Below are positions 1 to 6,481 of a DNA stretch of 15,037 nt, piece by piece. The stretch is from Verrucomicrobiia bacterium (GTDB lineage Bacteria > Verrucomicrobiota > Verrucomicrobiia > JABWAM01): the NCBI GenBank assembly GCA_013360985.1, contig JABWAM010000030.1, positions 1 to 15,037 of the forward strand, given 5' to 3'. The number at the start of each line of letters is the position of its first letter. The first letter of the stretch is position 1. Below the pieces are notes generated by a model. That model saw nothing but the letters and a program-made list of their open reading frames with translations, made no database searches and was not told the origin of the DNA. The position numbers and the translations under genes were made by a program.

Positions 1-195
1 GATGCCTCGCAGGAACGCCCGCTGAATCATGCGCTGCCGCGCCGCGAGCGCCGCGGGACTGCGGATTGCGTCGCGCGCGGCGTCGCCCCGGATGAAAGCC
101 GCGTGCGCGCGTCCGTAGATATGCTGTTTCAACTGGTCGCCGACATCCCAGAACTCGCGGAGGGCGGCGTGTTTTTCGAAGAGAGACAGGTTCAT
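1..195 (-). CDS. N-terminal fragment of an alpha/beta hydrolase, acetyl-xylan-esterase-like (partial)
   Basis: Reading leftward from an ATG at 195-193, 65 codons stay open to the window edge, so only the N-terminus is visible and no stop is seen. The peptide begins MNLSLFEKHAALREFWDVG and ends AARQRMIQRAFLRGI. The helical lead-in followed by a segment of the form 'I-R-S-P-A-x-L-A-A-R-Q' and 'R-A-F-L-x-G-I' resembles the N-terminal cap of large alpha/beta hydrolases annotated as acetyl xylan esterase or dienelactone-hydrolase-like, in which the segment is followed by a Gly-Gly-Leu-Pro motif. That motif would lie outside the window. The start codon is 16 bp past the glmS stop, so the two are probably cotranscribed. 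There is no signal peptide in the visible part. The family call is from memory of the pattern, because the catalytic residues are not in the window. Confidence 0.5.
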   Translation of the reverse strand, partial: MNLSLFEKHAALREFWDVGDQLKQHIYGRAHAAFIRGDAARDAIRSPAALAARQRMIQRAFLRGI

Positions 196-211
196 GCGCT
201 CTCAAAAGCCT

Positions 212-2059
212 TCACTCCACCGTGACGCTCTTGGCGAGGTTGCGCGGTTTGTCCACGTCGCGGCCGAGGGCGACGGCGGCGTGATAGGCGAAGAGCTGCA
301 GGGCCACGTTGGCCAGCAACGGCGCGAAGTGGTCCGGCGCGGCGGGGATGGGAATGACCGCCTCCGCCTTGTGGGCGATCTCGCGGTCGCCCTCGGTCGC
401 GACGGCGATCACCGGCCCGCGGCGCGCGCGCACTTCCTCGAGGTTGTTCAAGGTCTTCTCGTACATGCCGTCGCGCGGGCAGAGGAAGACGCTGGGCGTC
501 CGCTCGTCCACGAGTGCGATCGGACCGTGCTTCATCTCCGCGGCGGGATACCCTTCGGCGTGGATATAGGAGATCTCCTTGAGCTTGAGCGCTCCCTCGA
601 GCGCGACGGGATAGTTGAATCGTCGGCCGAGGAACAGGACGCTCGCCGCGCCGCGGAACCGTTGGGCGATGGCGCGGATCCGTTCGCTTTGCGCGAGGAC
701 CTCCTCGATTTGGCCGGGCAAGTTTTCCAGGTCGCGGATGAGGCGCGCGCCTTCCAGGGCGGAGAGGTGATGGAGCCGCCCCAGATAGAGCGCGAGCAGG
801 GCCAACGCCGTGACCTGCGAGGTGAACGCCTTGGTCGACGCGACGCCGATTTCCGGTCCCGCGTGGAGATAGAGGCCGCCGCCCGCTTCCCGCGCGATGC
901 TGCTCCCCACCACGTTGCAGATTCCCAGGACGCGCGCCCCTTTGCGTTTCGCCTCACGGAGGGCGGCGAGGGTGTCGGCCGTCTCTCCGCTTTGGGTGAT
1001 CGCGAGGAAAAGTGTGTTGCGTCCAAACGGCGGATTGCGATAGCGGAACTCGCTCGCGTAATCCACTTCGCACGGGATCCGGGCGAACTCCTCGATAAGC
1101 ATCTCGCCGAGCAATCCCGCGTGCCAGGAGGTGCCGCAGGCCGCCATCTGAATCCGTTCGACTCCGCGCAATTCGGCGGCCGTCATGTTCAACCCGCCGA
1201 GGACCGAGGTGGCATCCTCCGGGTTGAGTCGCCCGCGCAAGGCGTTCCGCAAGGTGTGCGGCTGCTCGAAGATTTCCTTGAGCATGAAATGCGGGAAGTC
1301 GCCCTTCTCGGCGGCGGCGGCGTCGTGCTCCACGCGGCTCACGGCGACGGTTGCCTCCCGATCGTCCATCCGCAGCGCTTCGAAATCGTGGGCGCGCACG
1401 ACGGCAAGGTCGCCGTCCGCGAGGTAGGCGACCTCGCGCGTATGCGCGACGATGGCGTTGACGTCGCTGGCCAGGAAATGCTCCTCGCGCCCGATTCCGA
1501 CGATGAGCGGGCTGCCTTTGCGCGCGCCAAACACCGCGTCGGGGCAATCTGCGCAGAGAATCGCCAGGCCGTAGGCGCCGCTGACCCGGCGGAGCGCGCG
1601 CCGCAGGGCTTCCAAGAAGGCCGCCTCCCCGTGGGCGCCCGCCTCCGCGTAGAGTTGTCCCAGGAGGCGCGCGAGCGCCTCAGTGTCAGTGTCGGAAACG
1701 AAGGTTTCTCCGCGCGCTTCGAGGTCGCGCCGAATTGCGGCGTGATTCTCGATCACCCCGTTGTGGACGACGGCGATTTTTCCCGTGGCATCGAGGTGCG
1801 GATGCGAGTTCATGTCGGTGGGCGGCCCGTGGGTCGCCCAACGGGTATGGCTGATGCCCACCGTTCCGGAGATGGGTCGCTCCGCGAGGAGCGCGGCGAG
1901 CGCGTCAATCCGACCCGCGCGTTTGCGCGTCTCGATTTTTCCGTCGCGGAGAAGGCCGACGCCCGCCGAGTCATAACCTCGGTACTCCAAGCGCCGCAGG
2001 CCCTCCACGAGCAGCGGCGCCGCGGGGCGCGTTCCGATGCAGGCGACGATACCGCACAT
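212..2059 (-). CDS. glmS: Glutamine--fructose-6-phosphate aminotransferase (isomerizing)
   Basis: This cytosolic enzyme makes glucosamine-6-phosphate from fructose-6-phosphate and glutamine, the first step towards UDP-GlcNAc for peptidoglycan and lipid A. The product is 615 residues, close to the usual 600-610. It starts Met-Cys-Gly-Ile-Val, so Cys2 becomes the N-terminal nucleophile of the class II glutaminase domain after Met removal. Other glutaminase motifs are HTRWATHG at 71-78 and HNGVIEN at 99-105. Two SIS sugar-isomerase domains follow, the first containing ACGTSWHAG. The C-terminus ends PRNLAKSVTVE, the family signature end. It lies 104 bp downstream of the esterase gene on the same strand and 16 bp before the next hydrolase start. 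The Shine-Dalgarno is weak (GAGATAAG a few bases before ATG). No glmS ribozyme is evident in the short upstream gap. Confidence 0.97.
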   Translation of the reverse strand: MCGIVACIGTRPAAPLLVEGLRRLEYRGYDSAGVGLLRDGKIETRKRAGRIDALAALLAERPISGTVGISHTRWATHGPPTDMNSHPHLDATGKIAVVHNGVIENHAAIRRDLEARGETFVSDTDTEALARLLGQLYAEAGAHGEAAFLEALRRALRRVSGAYGLAILCADCPDAVFGARKGSPLIVGIGREEHFLASDVNAIVAHTREVAYLADGDLAVVRAHDFEALRMDDREATVAVSRVEHDAAAAEKGDFPHFMLKEIFEQPHTLRNALRGRLNPEDATSVLGGLNMTAAELRGVERIQMAACGTSWHAGLLGEMLIEEFARIPCEVDYASEFRYRNPPFGRNTLFLAITQSGETADTLAALREAKRKGARVLGICNVVGSSIAREAGGGLYLHAGPEIGVASTKAFTSQVTALALLALYLGRLHHLSALEGARLIRDLENLPGQIEEVLAQSERIRAIAQRFRGAASVLFLGRRFNYPVALEGALKLKEISYIHAEGYPAAEMKHGPIALVDERTPSVFLCPRDGMYEKTLNNLEEVRARRGPVIAVATEGDREIAHKAEAVIPIPAAPDHFAPLLANVALQLFAYHAAVALGRDVDKPRNLAKSVTVE

Positions 2060-2163
2060 AATTTCTTATCTCGTCAGGTCAGGTGACGCCAAACAACTCA
2101 ATTTTCCGCGGCCAATGCTCGCATGCGCGCCCTCGCGGCGCGGGGGGATCTCGGAAAAGAGGA

Positions 2164-3288
2164 TCACGCGGAGGCGCCTTTAGGCGCCGACCAGGAGTGG
2201 GCGGCGGGAAGATCGGGGAAGGGGTTGGCGCCGAAATCGCGTTCGGGAGGGAGACCGCGGAAACGCCAATCCGCAAAATCGAGGAGGGCGCGCCAGTCGT
2301 CGAAGGTGTGTGCGTGCGCCCCCTCGCGATACCAGGCGCCGAGTTGCGACGTTGCGCCGAGGAAACGCCAGACTTCCGCGGCCGCGCGTTGGCTTTGCCA
2401 CGACCCCTCGGGATTGGCCCAGAGGTCGCCGCGCGCCTCGGTGCAGAGGAGCGCCCGCGGGGCGACGAGGGCTTTCACCGCGTGTTGATCGAACGGCATC
2501 TCCGTCTCGCGTTCGACGTAAGCCATCAGGCGCGGCGCGAACCATTCCGGGAAATTCTTGAGAATGCTGGCGAGGCGTTCCGCGTTTTCCCCCGGCCAGC
2601 GCAGGCATCCGGCGCCGCCGCAGCCGGAGTTGTTCGGCGCGGTGAGCGCGATGCGCGGATCGGTCGCCCCGGCGAGCAGGGCCGTTTTTCCTCCGCGCGA
2701 ATGCCCCGTGGCGGCGATCTTTTCCGCGTCCACCTGGGGATGCTCGACGAGAAAATCCACGCAGCGATGGTACCCCCACGCCCAAACCGCCAACGACGCG
2801 AACGGATTGCCGGGGGGCGAAGGATCGGGACGTAGCTCGCAGCGGTTGAAGACCGCGAGGGCGTAGCCGCGGCGGAGGACCTCGGCGGTGATTTCGTCGC
2901 TGACATATTTCCAGCAGCCGTCACCGGTCAGGATCACCGGGAACGGCCCTTCTCCTTCAGGCGTCATCAGATCGAGGAGAAAGCGTGCGGGATGCTCTCC
3001 TTCGACGACGAGGCGATACTGGGCATGACGCGCGTTCCCAAGTCGGGGCACGCGATGTTCGTGGAGTTTCTCCGCGCGAAACGCGGCGGGCGGCGGAGGC
3101 AGTGGGCCGTATTCGATTTCCAGAACTTCGGCGAGGATCTCCGCGCGGCGTTGCGGCCAATCGGCGCGCATTCGCACCCGGCGGCCGTCCTTCATGCGGA
3201 AAAGATCGGGGAGTTCGATGCGAGGGGAGGCGTTCAGGCGAGATGTTGGGTTGAGGGCGGGCGTTCGAGAATTGGCGGATTTTTGCAA
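2164..3288 (-). CDS. CE15-type glucuronoyl esterase-like alpha/beta hydrolase
   Basis: The product is about 374 residues with an alpha/beta-hydrolase fold. The nucleophile elbow GHSRGGK at 195-201 (Ser197) fits the G-x-S-R-x-G-K signature of carbohydrate esterase family 15. It is followed by PNNSGCGGAG at about 218-227, a Gly-Glu at 233-234 that could supply the acid, FPEWF at 246-250, PFDQHAV at 265-271 with APRALL, and a histidine in REGAHAH at 321-327. CE15 enzymes cleave ester links between glucuronoyl groups of xylan and lignin. The first in-frame start is TTG at 3288-3286. The next ATG (codon 32) would cut off the conserved ELPDLFRMKDG segment, so TTG, or CTG at codon 18, is more likely. 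No signal peptide is visible, which is odd for an enzyme acting on polymers, so an intracellular oligosaccharide substrate or a mis-set start is possible. It sits upstream of glmS on the same strand. Confidence 0.7.
   Translation of the reverse strand: MQKSANSRTPALNPTSRLNASPRIELPDLFRMKDGRRVRMRADWPQRRAEILAEVLEIEYGPLPPPPAAFRAEKLHEHRVPRLGNARHAQYRLVVEGEHPARFLLDLMTPEGEGPFPVILTGDGCWKYVSDEITAEVLRRGYALAVFNRCELRPDPSPPGNPFASLAVWAWGYHRCVDFLVEHPQVDAEKIAATGHSRGGKTALLAGATDPRIALTAPNNSGCGGAGCLRWPGENAERLASILKNFPEWFAPRLMAYVERETEMPFDQHAVKALVAPRALLCTEARGDLWANPEGSWQSQRAAAEVWRFLGATSQLGAWYREGAHAHTFDDWRALLDFADWRFRGLPPERDFGANPFPDLPAAHSWSAPKGASA
2173..2188 (-). repeat. Short perfect hairpin over the esterase gene 3' end
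   Basis: GGCGCC at 2173-2178 and GGCGCC at 2183-2188 are separated by TTTA, giving a 6-bp GC-only stem with a 4-nt loop. It lies within the last codons of the esterase gene. The minus-strand T-run (TCTTTT) comes about a dozen bases after the stem, so it is not a classical terminator. It could attenuate or stabilise the transcript between the esterase and glmS. Confidence 0.3.
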
Positions 3289-3293
3289 AATCC
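3277..3293. promoter_or_regulatory. 17-bp inverted repeat at the esterase start, candidate operator
   Basis: GGATTTT and AAAATCC form perfect 7-bp arms around a central TGC. The repeat covers the putative TTG start of the esterase gene and the likely -35 region of the divergent small-protein gene. AT-rich symmetry inside a GC-rich 66-bp divergent gap suggests a regulator site controlling one or both genes. This is an inference; no cognate regulator is identified. Confidence 0.35.
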
Positions 3294-3310
3294 TCTTCTC
3301 ATGATATGTT
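3283..3310 (+). promoter_or_regulatory. Candidate sigma-70-like promoter for the small cysteine-rich protein gene
   Basis: TTGCAA at 3283-3288 and TATGTT at 3305-3310 are spaced by 16 bp. Each matches four of six positions of the -35 and -10 consensus. They lie about 45 bp upstream of the ATG at 3355. The -35 element sits inside the inverted repeat at 3277-3293. The match is modest and unproven. Confidence 0.35.
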
Positions 3311-3354
3311 CCGATTGATCGCGCTTCAACCCTGACTTTCCACGGAGTTCATCC

Positions 3355-3552
3355 ATGAAAAATCTCCTCCTCAGCCTGGCGTTCGGACTGGCCGTCATGC
3401 AAACCGGGTTTGCCGACGACGGTTCGAATGCCGTCGCGTGCAAACGGTCCTGCAAACGCGCGGCCGTTTGCGAAGCTTGCGGAAAGAAACCCTGCTGCTG
3501 CGACCCATCCGACCGCCAGGGCTGGAACTACAAGAAGTTTCAGAAGCACTAA
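3355..3552 (+). CDS. Small secreted cysteine-rich protein, unknown function
   Basis: This 65-residue protein has a clear Sec signal peptide: MKN, a hydrophobic stretch at 4-15, and a likely cleavage after Ala20 in GFA-DD. The mature part is about 45 residues, basic, and has seven cysteines (29, 33, 39, 42, 47, 48, 49) arranged CxxxC, CxxC and a terminal CCC, then an aromatic/basic tail with Trp57 and Tyr59. A GGAG sequence (cacggagttc) lies eight to nine bases before the ATG, one of the better ribosome sites in the window. I do not recognise the family. The cysteine spacing could suit disulfides or binding of a metal, but neither is shown. The gene is divergent from the esterase and convergent with the LacI-type gene, and is followed by tandem hairpins, so it is probably its own transcript. 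Confidence 0.75.
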   Translation: MKNLLLSLAFGLAVMQTGFADDGSNAVACKRSCKRAAVCEACGKKPCCCDPSDRQGWNYKKFQKH

Positions 3553-3557
3553 TCCGT

Positions 3558-3577
3558 CTCCAAGTTCGAGCTTGGAG
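3558..3577 (+). terminator. Hairpin directly after the small-protein gene
   Basis: CTCCAAG and CTTGGAG pair perfectly over 7 bp around a TTCGAG loop, beginning 5 bp after the TAA stop. No strong T-run follows (TTCCCG), so this may be a weak terminator or a 3'-end-stabilising structure. Confidence 0.45.
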
Positions 3578-3589
3578 TTCCCGATAGTC

Positions 3590-3610
3590 TCCGTCCCGCA
3601 GTGGGACGGA
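3590..3610. terminator. Second perfect hairpin in the convergent gap
   Basis: TCCGTCCC and GGGACGGA give an 8-bp perfect stem with the 5-nt loop GCAGT. It lies 38 bp past the small-protein stop and may serve both convergent transcripts. No clear T-tract follows on either strand. Confidence 0.45.
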
Positions 3611-3617
3611 TGATCGT

Positions 3618-3651
3618 TCTCTTTCGCCGGAGCGATCGTTTCGGCGAGAGA
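3618..3651. repeat. Third hairpin, bulged, in the convergent gap
   Basis: TCTC plus TCGCCG on the left, with a 2-nt bulge TT, pair with CGGCGA plus GAGA on the right around a 12-nt loop that contains the palindrome CGATCG. GATCGTT occurs twice here, at 3612-3618 and 3634-3640. Confidence 0.35.
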
Positions 3652-3673
3652 GGTCTTGCGGCATGATCTGCGC

Positions 3674-3696
3674 GCGGGAAGCCTCGCTCCTCCCGC
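3674..3696 (-). repeat. Fourth hairpin, 3' of the LacI-family gene
   Basis: GCGGGA at 3674-3679 and TCCCGC at 3691-3696 form a 6-bp stem with an 11-nt loop. It lies 24 bp past the regulator stop on the minus strand. It has no T-tract, so a terminator role is tentative. Confidence 0.3.
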
Positions 3697-3719
3697 AGGG
3701 TTGCGCTCCGCGAGTCGGG

Positions 3720-4760
3720 TCATCGAGCCGCCAGAGGCCGAGCGGTGACGCCGTCCATCCATTCCCCCTCGATGAGCACGGTCTTCGGAACGTCGGGAAT
3801 GCCGGATATTCCGTGCTCGAGTTGTTCGACGACGAGGTCCACGGTCGCCGCGCCGACGCGCCAGGCGTTTTGCCGGACCCCGGCGATTCCCTCGAGGTCG
3901 GAAGACCACTCGAGGTGCACAAATCCGACAGGAGGAATCTGTCCCCGGGAGAGGGTGCGCAGACAGCGGAATACGGCAATGTCGCCGCTCAAGATCACGT
4001 CGGGGCGATGGCGGCGGAACCACTTTCGCAAAAGGGGAGCGCTGAATTCCGATGCGATCAACGGCGGGATCATGTCGTCCGCGGCGAGGCGGTGTTGCCG
4101 CGCGAGGAACGCGGCGCTCCAGTTGTAATCTCCGCGCGCATCGAAACGTTCGGAAAGCACCAGCCCCGGACGTCGGTAGCCGAGCTTGGCCAGGCGGCGC
4201 AGGGCGAGATGCATCGTTCGCGCTTGATGGTTCTCCGCCCGATGGAGGCTCGGGCGCAACAGGGAATACCCAATGGTGGCGGAAGCGAACTGATCCCAAT
4301 CGAGGCTGCAATGGCCGCGGGGACGGGGGAGGGGAGCGATGAGCACCCCGCAAATGCCGCGCGCGCGTAAAATCTGACTGAGGCGCTGGCTATTCATGCC
4401 CGGCTCGCTCAGCCAGAACTCTTCGAGGCGGTAGCCCAATTGATCCGCCCGATGTTGCGCGCCCTCGAACGCGCGTCGAAACATGGGGCGCCGCCGCCAT
4501 CCGTCTCGGGAAGGAAAGGCGGTGATGTACGCCAAAATGGCGGCCGGCGGCCGCGTGCGCCGAACGCGCAAGCTTCGCATGAGCGCCGAAATCATCGGGT
4601 TCGGTCGATAACCGAGGTTGCGGGCAATTTCTTGAAGCCGCGCCCGGGTCGCGATCGGCAGAGAGGGATGATTGCGGAGCGCGAGGGAAACGCTCATCCG
4701 CGAAACGCGGCCGGCGCGCGCGACGTCGGCGAGCGTCGGCCTTTTTTCTGGCGCTTTCAT
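3720..4760 (-). CDS. LacI-family transcriptional regulator
   Basis: The product is 346 residues, the usual size for a LacI/GalR repressor. The N-terminal helix-turn-helix lies at about 9-30 (TLADVARAGRVSRMSVSLAL), followed by HPSLPIATRARLQEIARNLGY and a hinge region with NPMISALMRSLR at 54-65. The rest has the two-lobe periplasmic-binding-like effector domain, including segments typical of the family such as KLGYRRPGLVLSE and RPDVILSGD. The wording around the hinge is that common in Verrucomicrobiota LacI paralogues. The gene is divergent from the B12 mutase operon with 59 bp between start codons. A 16-bp palindrome covers its own ATG, so autoregulation plus control of the operon is likely. 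LacI effectors are usually sugars; the ligand here cannot be told. The ATG at 4760-4758 has no Shine-Dalgarno. Confidence 0.9.
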   Translation of the reverse strand: MKAPEKRPTLADVARAGRVSRMSVSLALRNHPSLPIATRARLQEIARNLGYRPNPMISALMRSLRVRRTRPPAAILAYITAFPSRDGWRRRPMFRRAFEGAQHRADQLGYRLEEFWLSEPGMNSQRLSQILRARGICGVLIAPLPRPRGHCSLDWDQFASATIGYSLLRPSLHRAENHQARTMHLALRRLAKLGYRRPGLVLSERFDARGDYNWSAAFLARQHRLAADDMIPPLIASEFSAPLLRKWFRRHRPDVILSGDIAVFRCLRTLSRGQIPPVGFVHLEWSSDLEGIAGVRQNAWRVGAATVDLVVEQLEHGISGIPDVPKTVLIEGEWMDGVTARPLAAR

Positions 4761-4774
4761 TTTACGAGTAAAAT
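4759..4774. promoter_or_regulatory. Candidate LacI-family operator in the divergent gap
   Basis: ATTTTAC-GA-GTAAAAT is a palindrome with perfect 7-bp arms and a 2-bp centre, very AT-rich in a GC-rich context. It overlaps the regulator's ATG. Its right half, TAAAAT at 4769-4774, could also be the -10 box of the mutase operon, so a bound repressor would block both directions. LacI-family operators are 14-20 bp palindromes, often with a central CG, which this one lacks. Binding by the adjacent regulator is inferred. Confidence 0.5.
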
Positions 4775-4819
4775 AACGACGCCGTTGTCAGCCGACAAGC
4801 CTCTTGGAAAATTCGCGGC

Positions 4820-6481
4820 ATGGAAGCTTCTATCCATGCACATGGAGGACGTCTCTTCCTCGCGGGCGCGCTTGGCGAGGATGCGCATGTCGCCGGCGTG
4901 GCCCGAGCTCTTCAGGTCGCCAGCGAGGTCGGTTGGTCGACGATCGGCCTTGGTCCGTGCGTCTCGGTGCAAGGCTTTCTCCGGGCCATCCATACGCACC
5001 GGCCGGATCTCGTCGGAATCAGCTACCGGTTGACGCCGGAGACGGGCGAATCCCTGCTCGTCGAGTTGATCGCGGCGGTTCGCGCGGCCGGGCCCCGCAG
5101 CTGCCGTTTTCTCTTCGCGGGCACGCCCCCCTTGGCGGAGCGCGCGCGCGCCCTTCATTTTTTCGAGCGATGTTTCGAAGGCGGGGAGAGTCCGGAAGAG
5201 CTTGCGAATTTCTTTCGCGGAAAGCTTTCCGCGGGCGAGAAGGCGGAGGATTATCCACAGGACTTTCGATCGCGCCTGGCGTGGAAGGCGCCGTTCCCTT
5301 TGATCCGGCATCATTTCGGGCGGCCGACGATCGAGGAGACGGAACGTGGCATTGAGGCGATCGCCTCGGCCATGGCGCTCGACGTGGTGTCGTTGGGCAT
5401 CGATCAAGATGCCCAGGAGAATTTTTATCATCCCGAGCGTCAAGACTCGCGGCGCGCCGGCGCGGGAGGCGTTCCTGTACGAAGCCCCGAAGATTACCGC
5501 CGTCTCTATGCCGCGAGCCGCCGCGGGAACTTTCCTTTGCTGCGGGCCTATTCGGGAACCGACGACCACCTTCGGCTCGCCGAGATGTATCTGGACACCT
5601 TCCGCAACGCCTGGTGCGCCACCTCGTTGTTCTGGTTCGGTCAACTCGACCGCCGCGGGCCTCTCGATGTGGAATCTTCGATCCGCGCGCATCAGCAGTT
5701 GATGAGGTGGCACGCGGAGCGAGAGGTCCCCGTGGAATTGAACGAACCGCACCACTGGGGCATGCGCGAAGCGTCCGACGTCATCTCCGTCGTGAGCAGC
5801 TTTCTCTCGGCGTACAACGCTCGGGCGATGGGCGTGCGCGATTATATCGCCCAGTACATGTTCAATTGTCCCGGCGGCATGTCTGACCGCATGGATCTCG
5901 CGAAGATGCTGGCGTGCGTCGAGATCGGGGAATCGTTGGCTGGCCCGAATTTCCGAATGCACCGACAGACGCGAACCGGTCTTTTGAGCCACCCGGTGGA
6001 TCCGGACCGCGCGCGCGGACATCTTGGCGCCTCGGTCTATCTCCAGATGGCGCTCCGGCCGCAGATCGTGCATGTCGTCGGTTTTTCGGAAGCGCATCAT
6101 GCCACGACGGCGGAAGAACTGATCCAGAGCTGCCGCATGGCGCATCGCGCGATCGCCAACGCCTTGGGCGGCATGCCGGATCCGACGGCGGACCCTGTCG
6201 TTCAGCGGCGCAAGGAGCATCTGATCCGCGAAGCGAAAGTCACGCTTGAGGCGATCCGACGTTTGGTGTCAGCCGGCGAATCGGAACCGTGGACGGATCC
6301 GGCCGTCCTTGCGCGCGCCGTCGCTTGTGGAATCCTCGACGCGCCGCACCTGCGGGGTCATCCCGCGGATCGAGGGGGGATGATCACCCGGATCCTCGAT
6401 GGAGCGAGCGAAGCGGTGGATCCGCAAAGCGGCCGAATTCTCTCGGAGGATGAGCGTCTCCGCGGATTGGAGGCGGCCTGA
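4820..6481 (+). CDS. Single-chain cobalamin-dependent mutase, B12-binding domain fused to a glutamate-mutase-E-like barrel
   Basis: This is a 553-residue protein. Residues 10 to about 115 look like a Rossmann-type B12-binding domain. It carries the DxHxxG motif as DAHVAG at 21-26 (His23 would be the lower cobalt ligand), then GLGPCVS, LVGISYRLT in the place of the S-x-L motif, and an AGT near 100 where a Gly-Gly is usual. The remainder resembles the epsilon subunit of glutamate mutase (methylaspartate mutase). By eye, LRAYSGTDDHLRLAE at 241-255 matches the segment containing a substrate-binding Arg (Arg242), and ELNEP at 306-310 matches the substrate-binding Glu (Glu309). The C-terminal AVACGILDAP also fits. 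Such enzymes use adenosylcobalamin radicals for carbon-skeleton rearrangement; the substrate here is unknown. It is the first gene of a three-gene operon, and its TGA overlaps the next ATG. Confidence 0.75.
   Translation: MEASIHAHGGRLFLAGALGEDAHVAGVARALQVASEVGWSTIGLGPCVSVQGFLRAIHTHRPDLVGISYRLTPETGESLLVELIAAVRAAGPRSCRFLFAGTPPLAERARALHFFERCFEGGESPEELANFFRGKLSAGEKAEDYPQDFRSRLAWKAPFPLIRHHFGRPTIEETERGIEAIASAMALDVVSLGIDQDAQENFYHPERQDSRRAGAGGVPVRSPEDYRRLYAASRRGNFPLLRAYSGTDDHLRLAEMYLDTFRNAWCATSLFWFGQLDRRGPLDVESSIRAHQQLMRWHAEREVPVELNEPHHWGMREASDVISVVSSFLSAYNARAMGVRDYIAQYMFNCPGGMSDRMDLAKMLACVEIGESLAGPNFRMHRQTRTGLLSHPVDPDRARGHLGASVYLQMALRPQIVHVVGFSEAHHATTAEELIQSCRMAHRAIANALGGMPDPTADPVVQRRKEHLIREAKVTLEAIRRLVSAGESEPWTDPAVLARAVACGILDAPHLRGHPADRGGMITRILDGASEAVDPQSGRILSEDERLRGLEAA

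Noticed and set aside
194..2086. 630-codon plus-strand open frame antisense to glmS
   Set aside because: The opposite strand encodes an unmistakable full-length GlmS. The antisense product is Arg/Gly/Glu-rich with no motif, the usual shadow in GC-rich DNA.
2060..2163. glmS ribozyme or riboswitch upstream of glmS
   Set aside because: The gap is only 104 bp, and I could not see the pseudoknotted core of the glucosamine-6-phosphate ribozyme, which is mainly a Gram-positive feature.
4757..6220. 487-codon minus-strand frame over the mutase
   Set aside because: It is Arg- and His-rich with no domain features, while the plus strand has clear B12-binding and mutase motifs.
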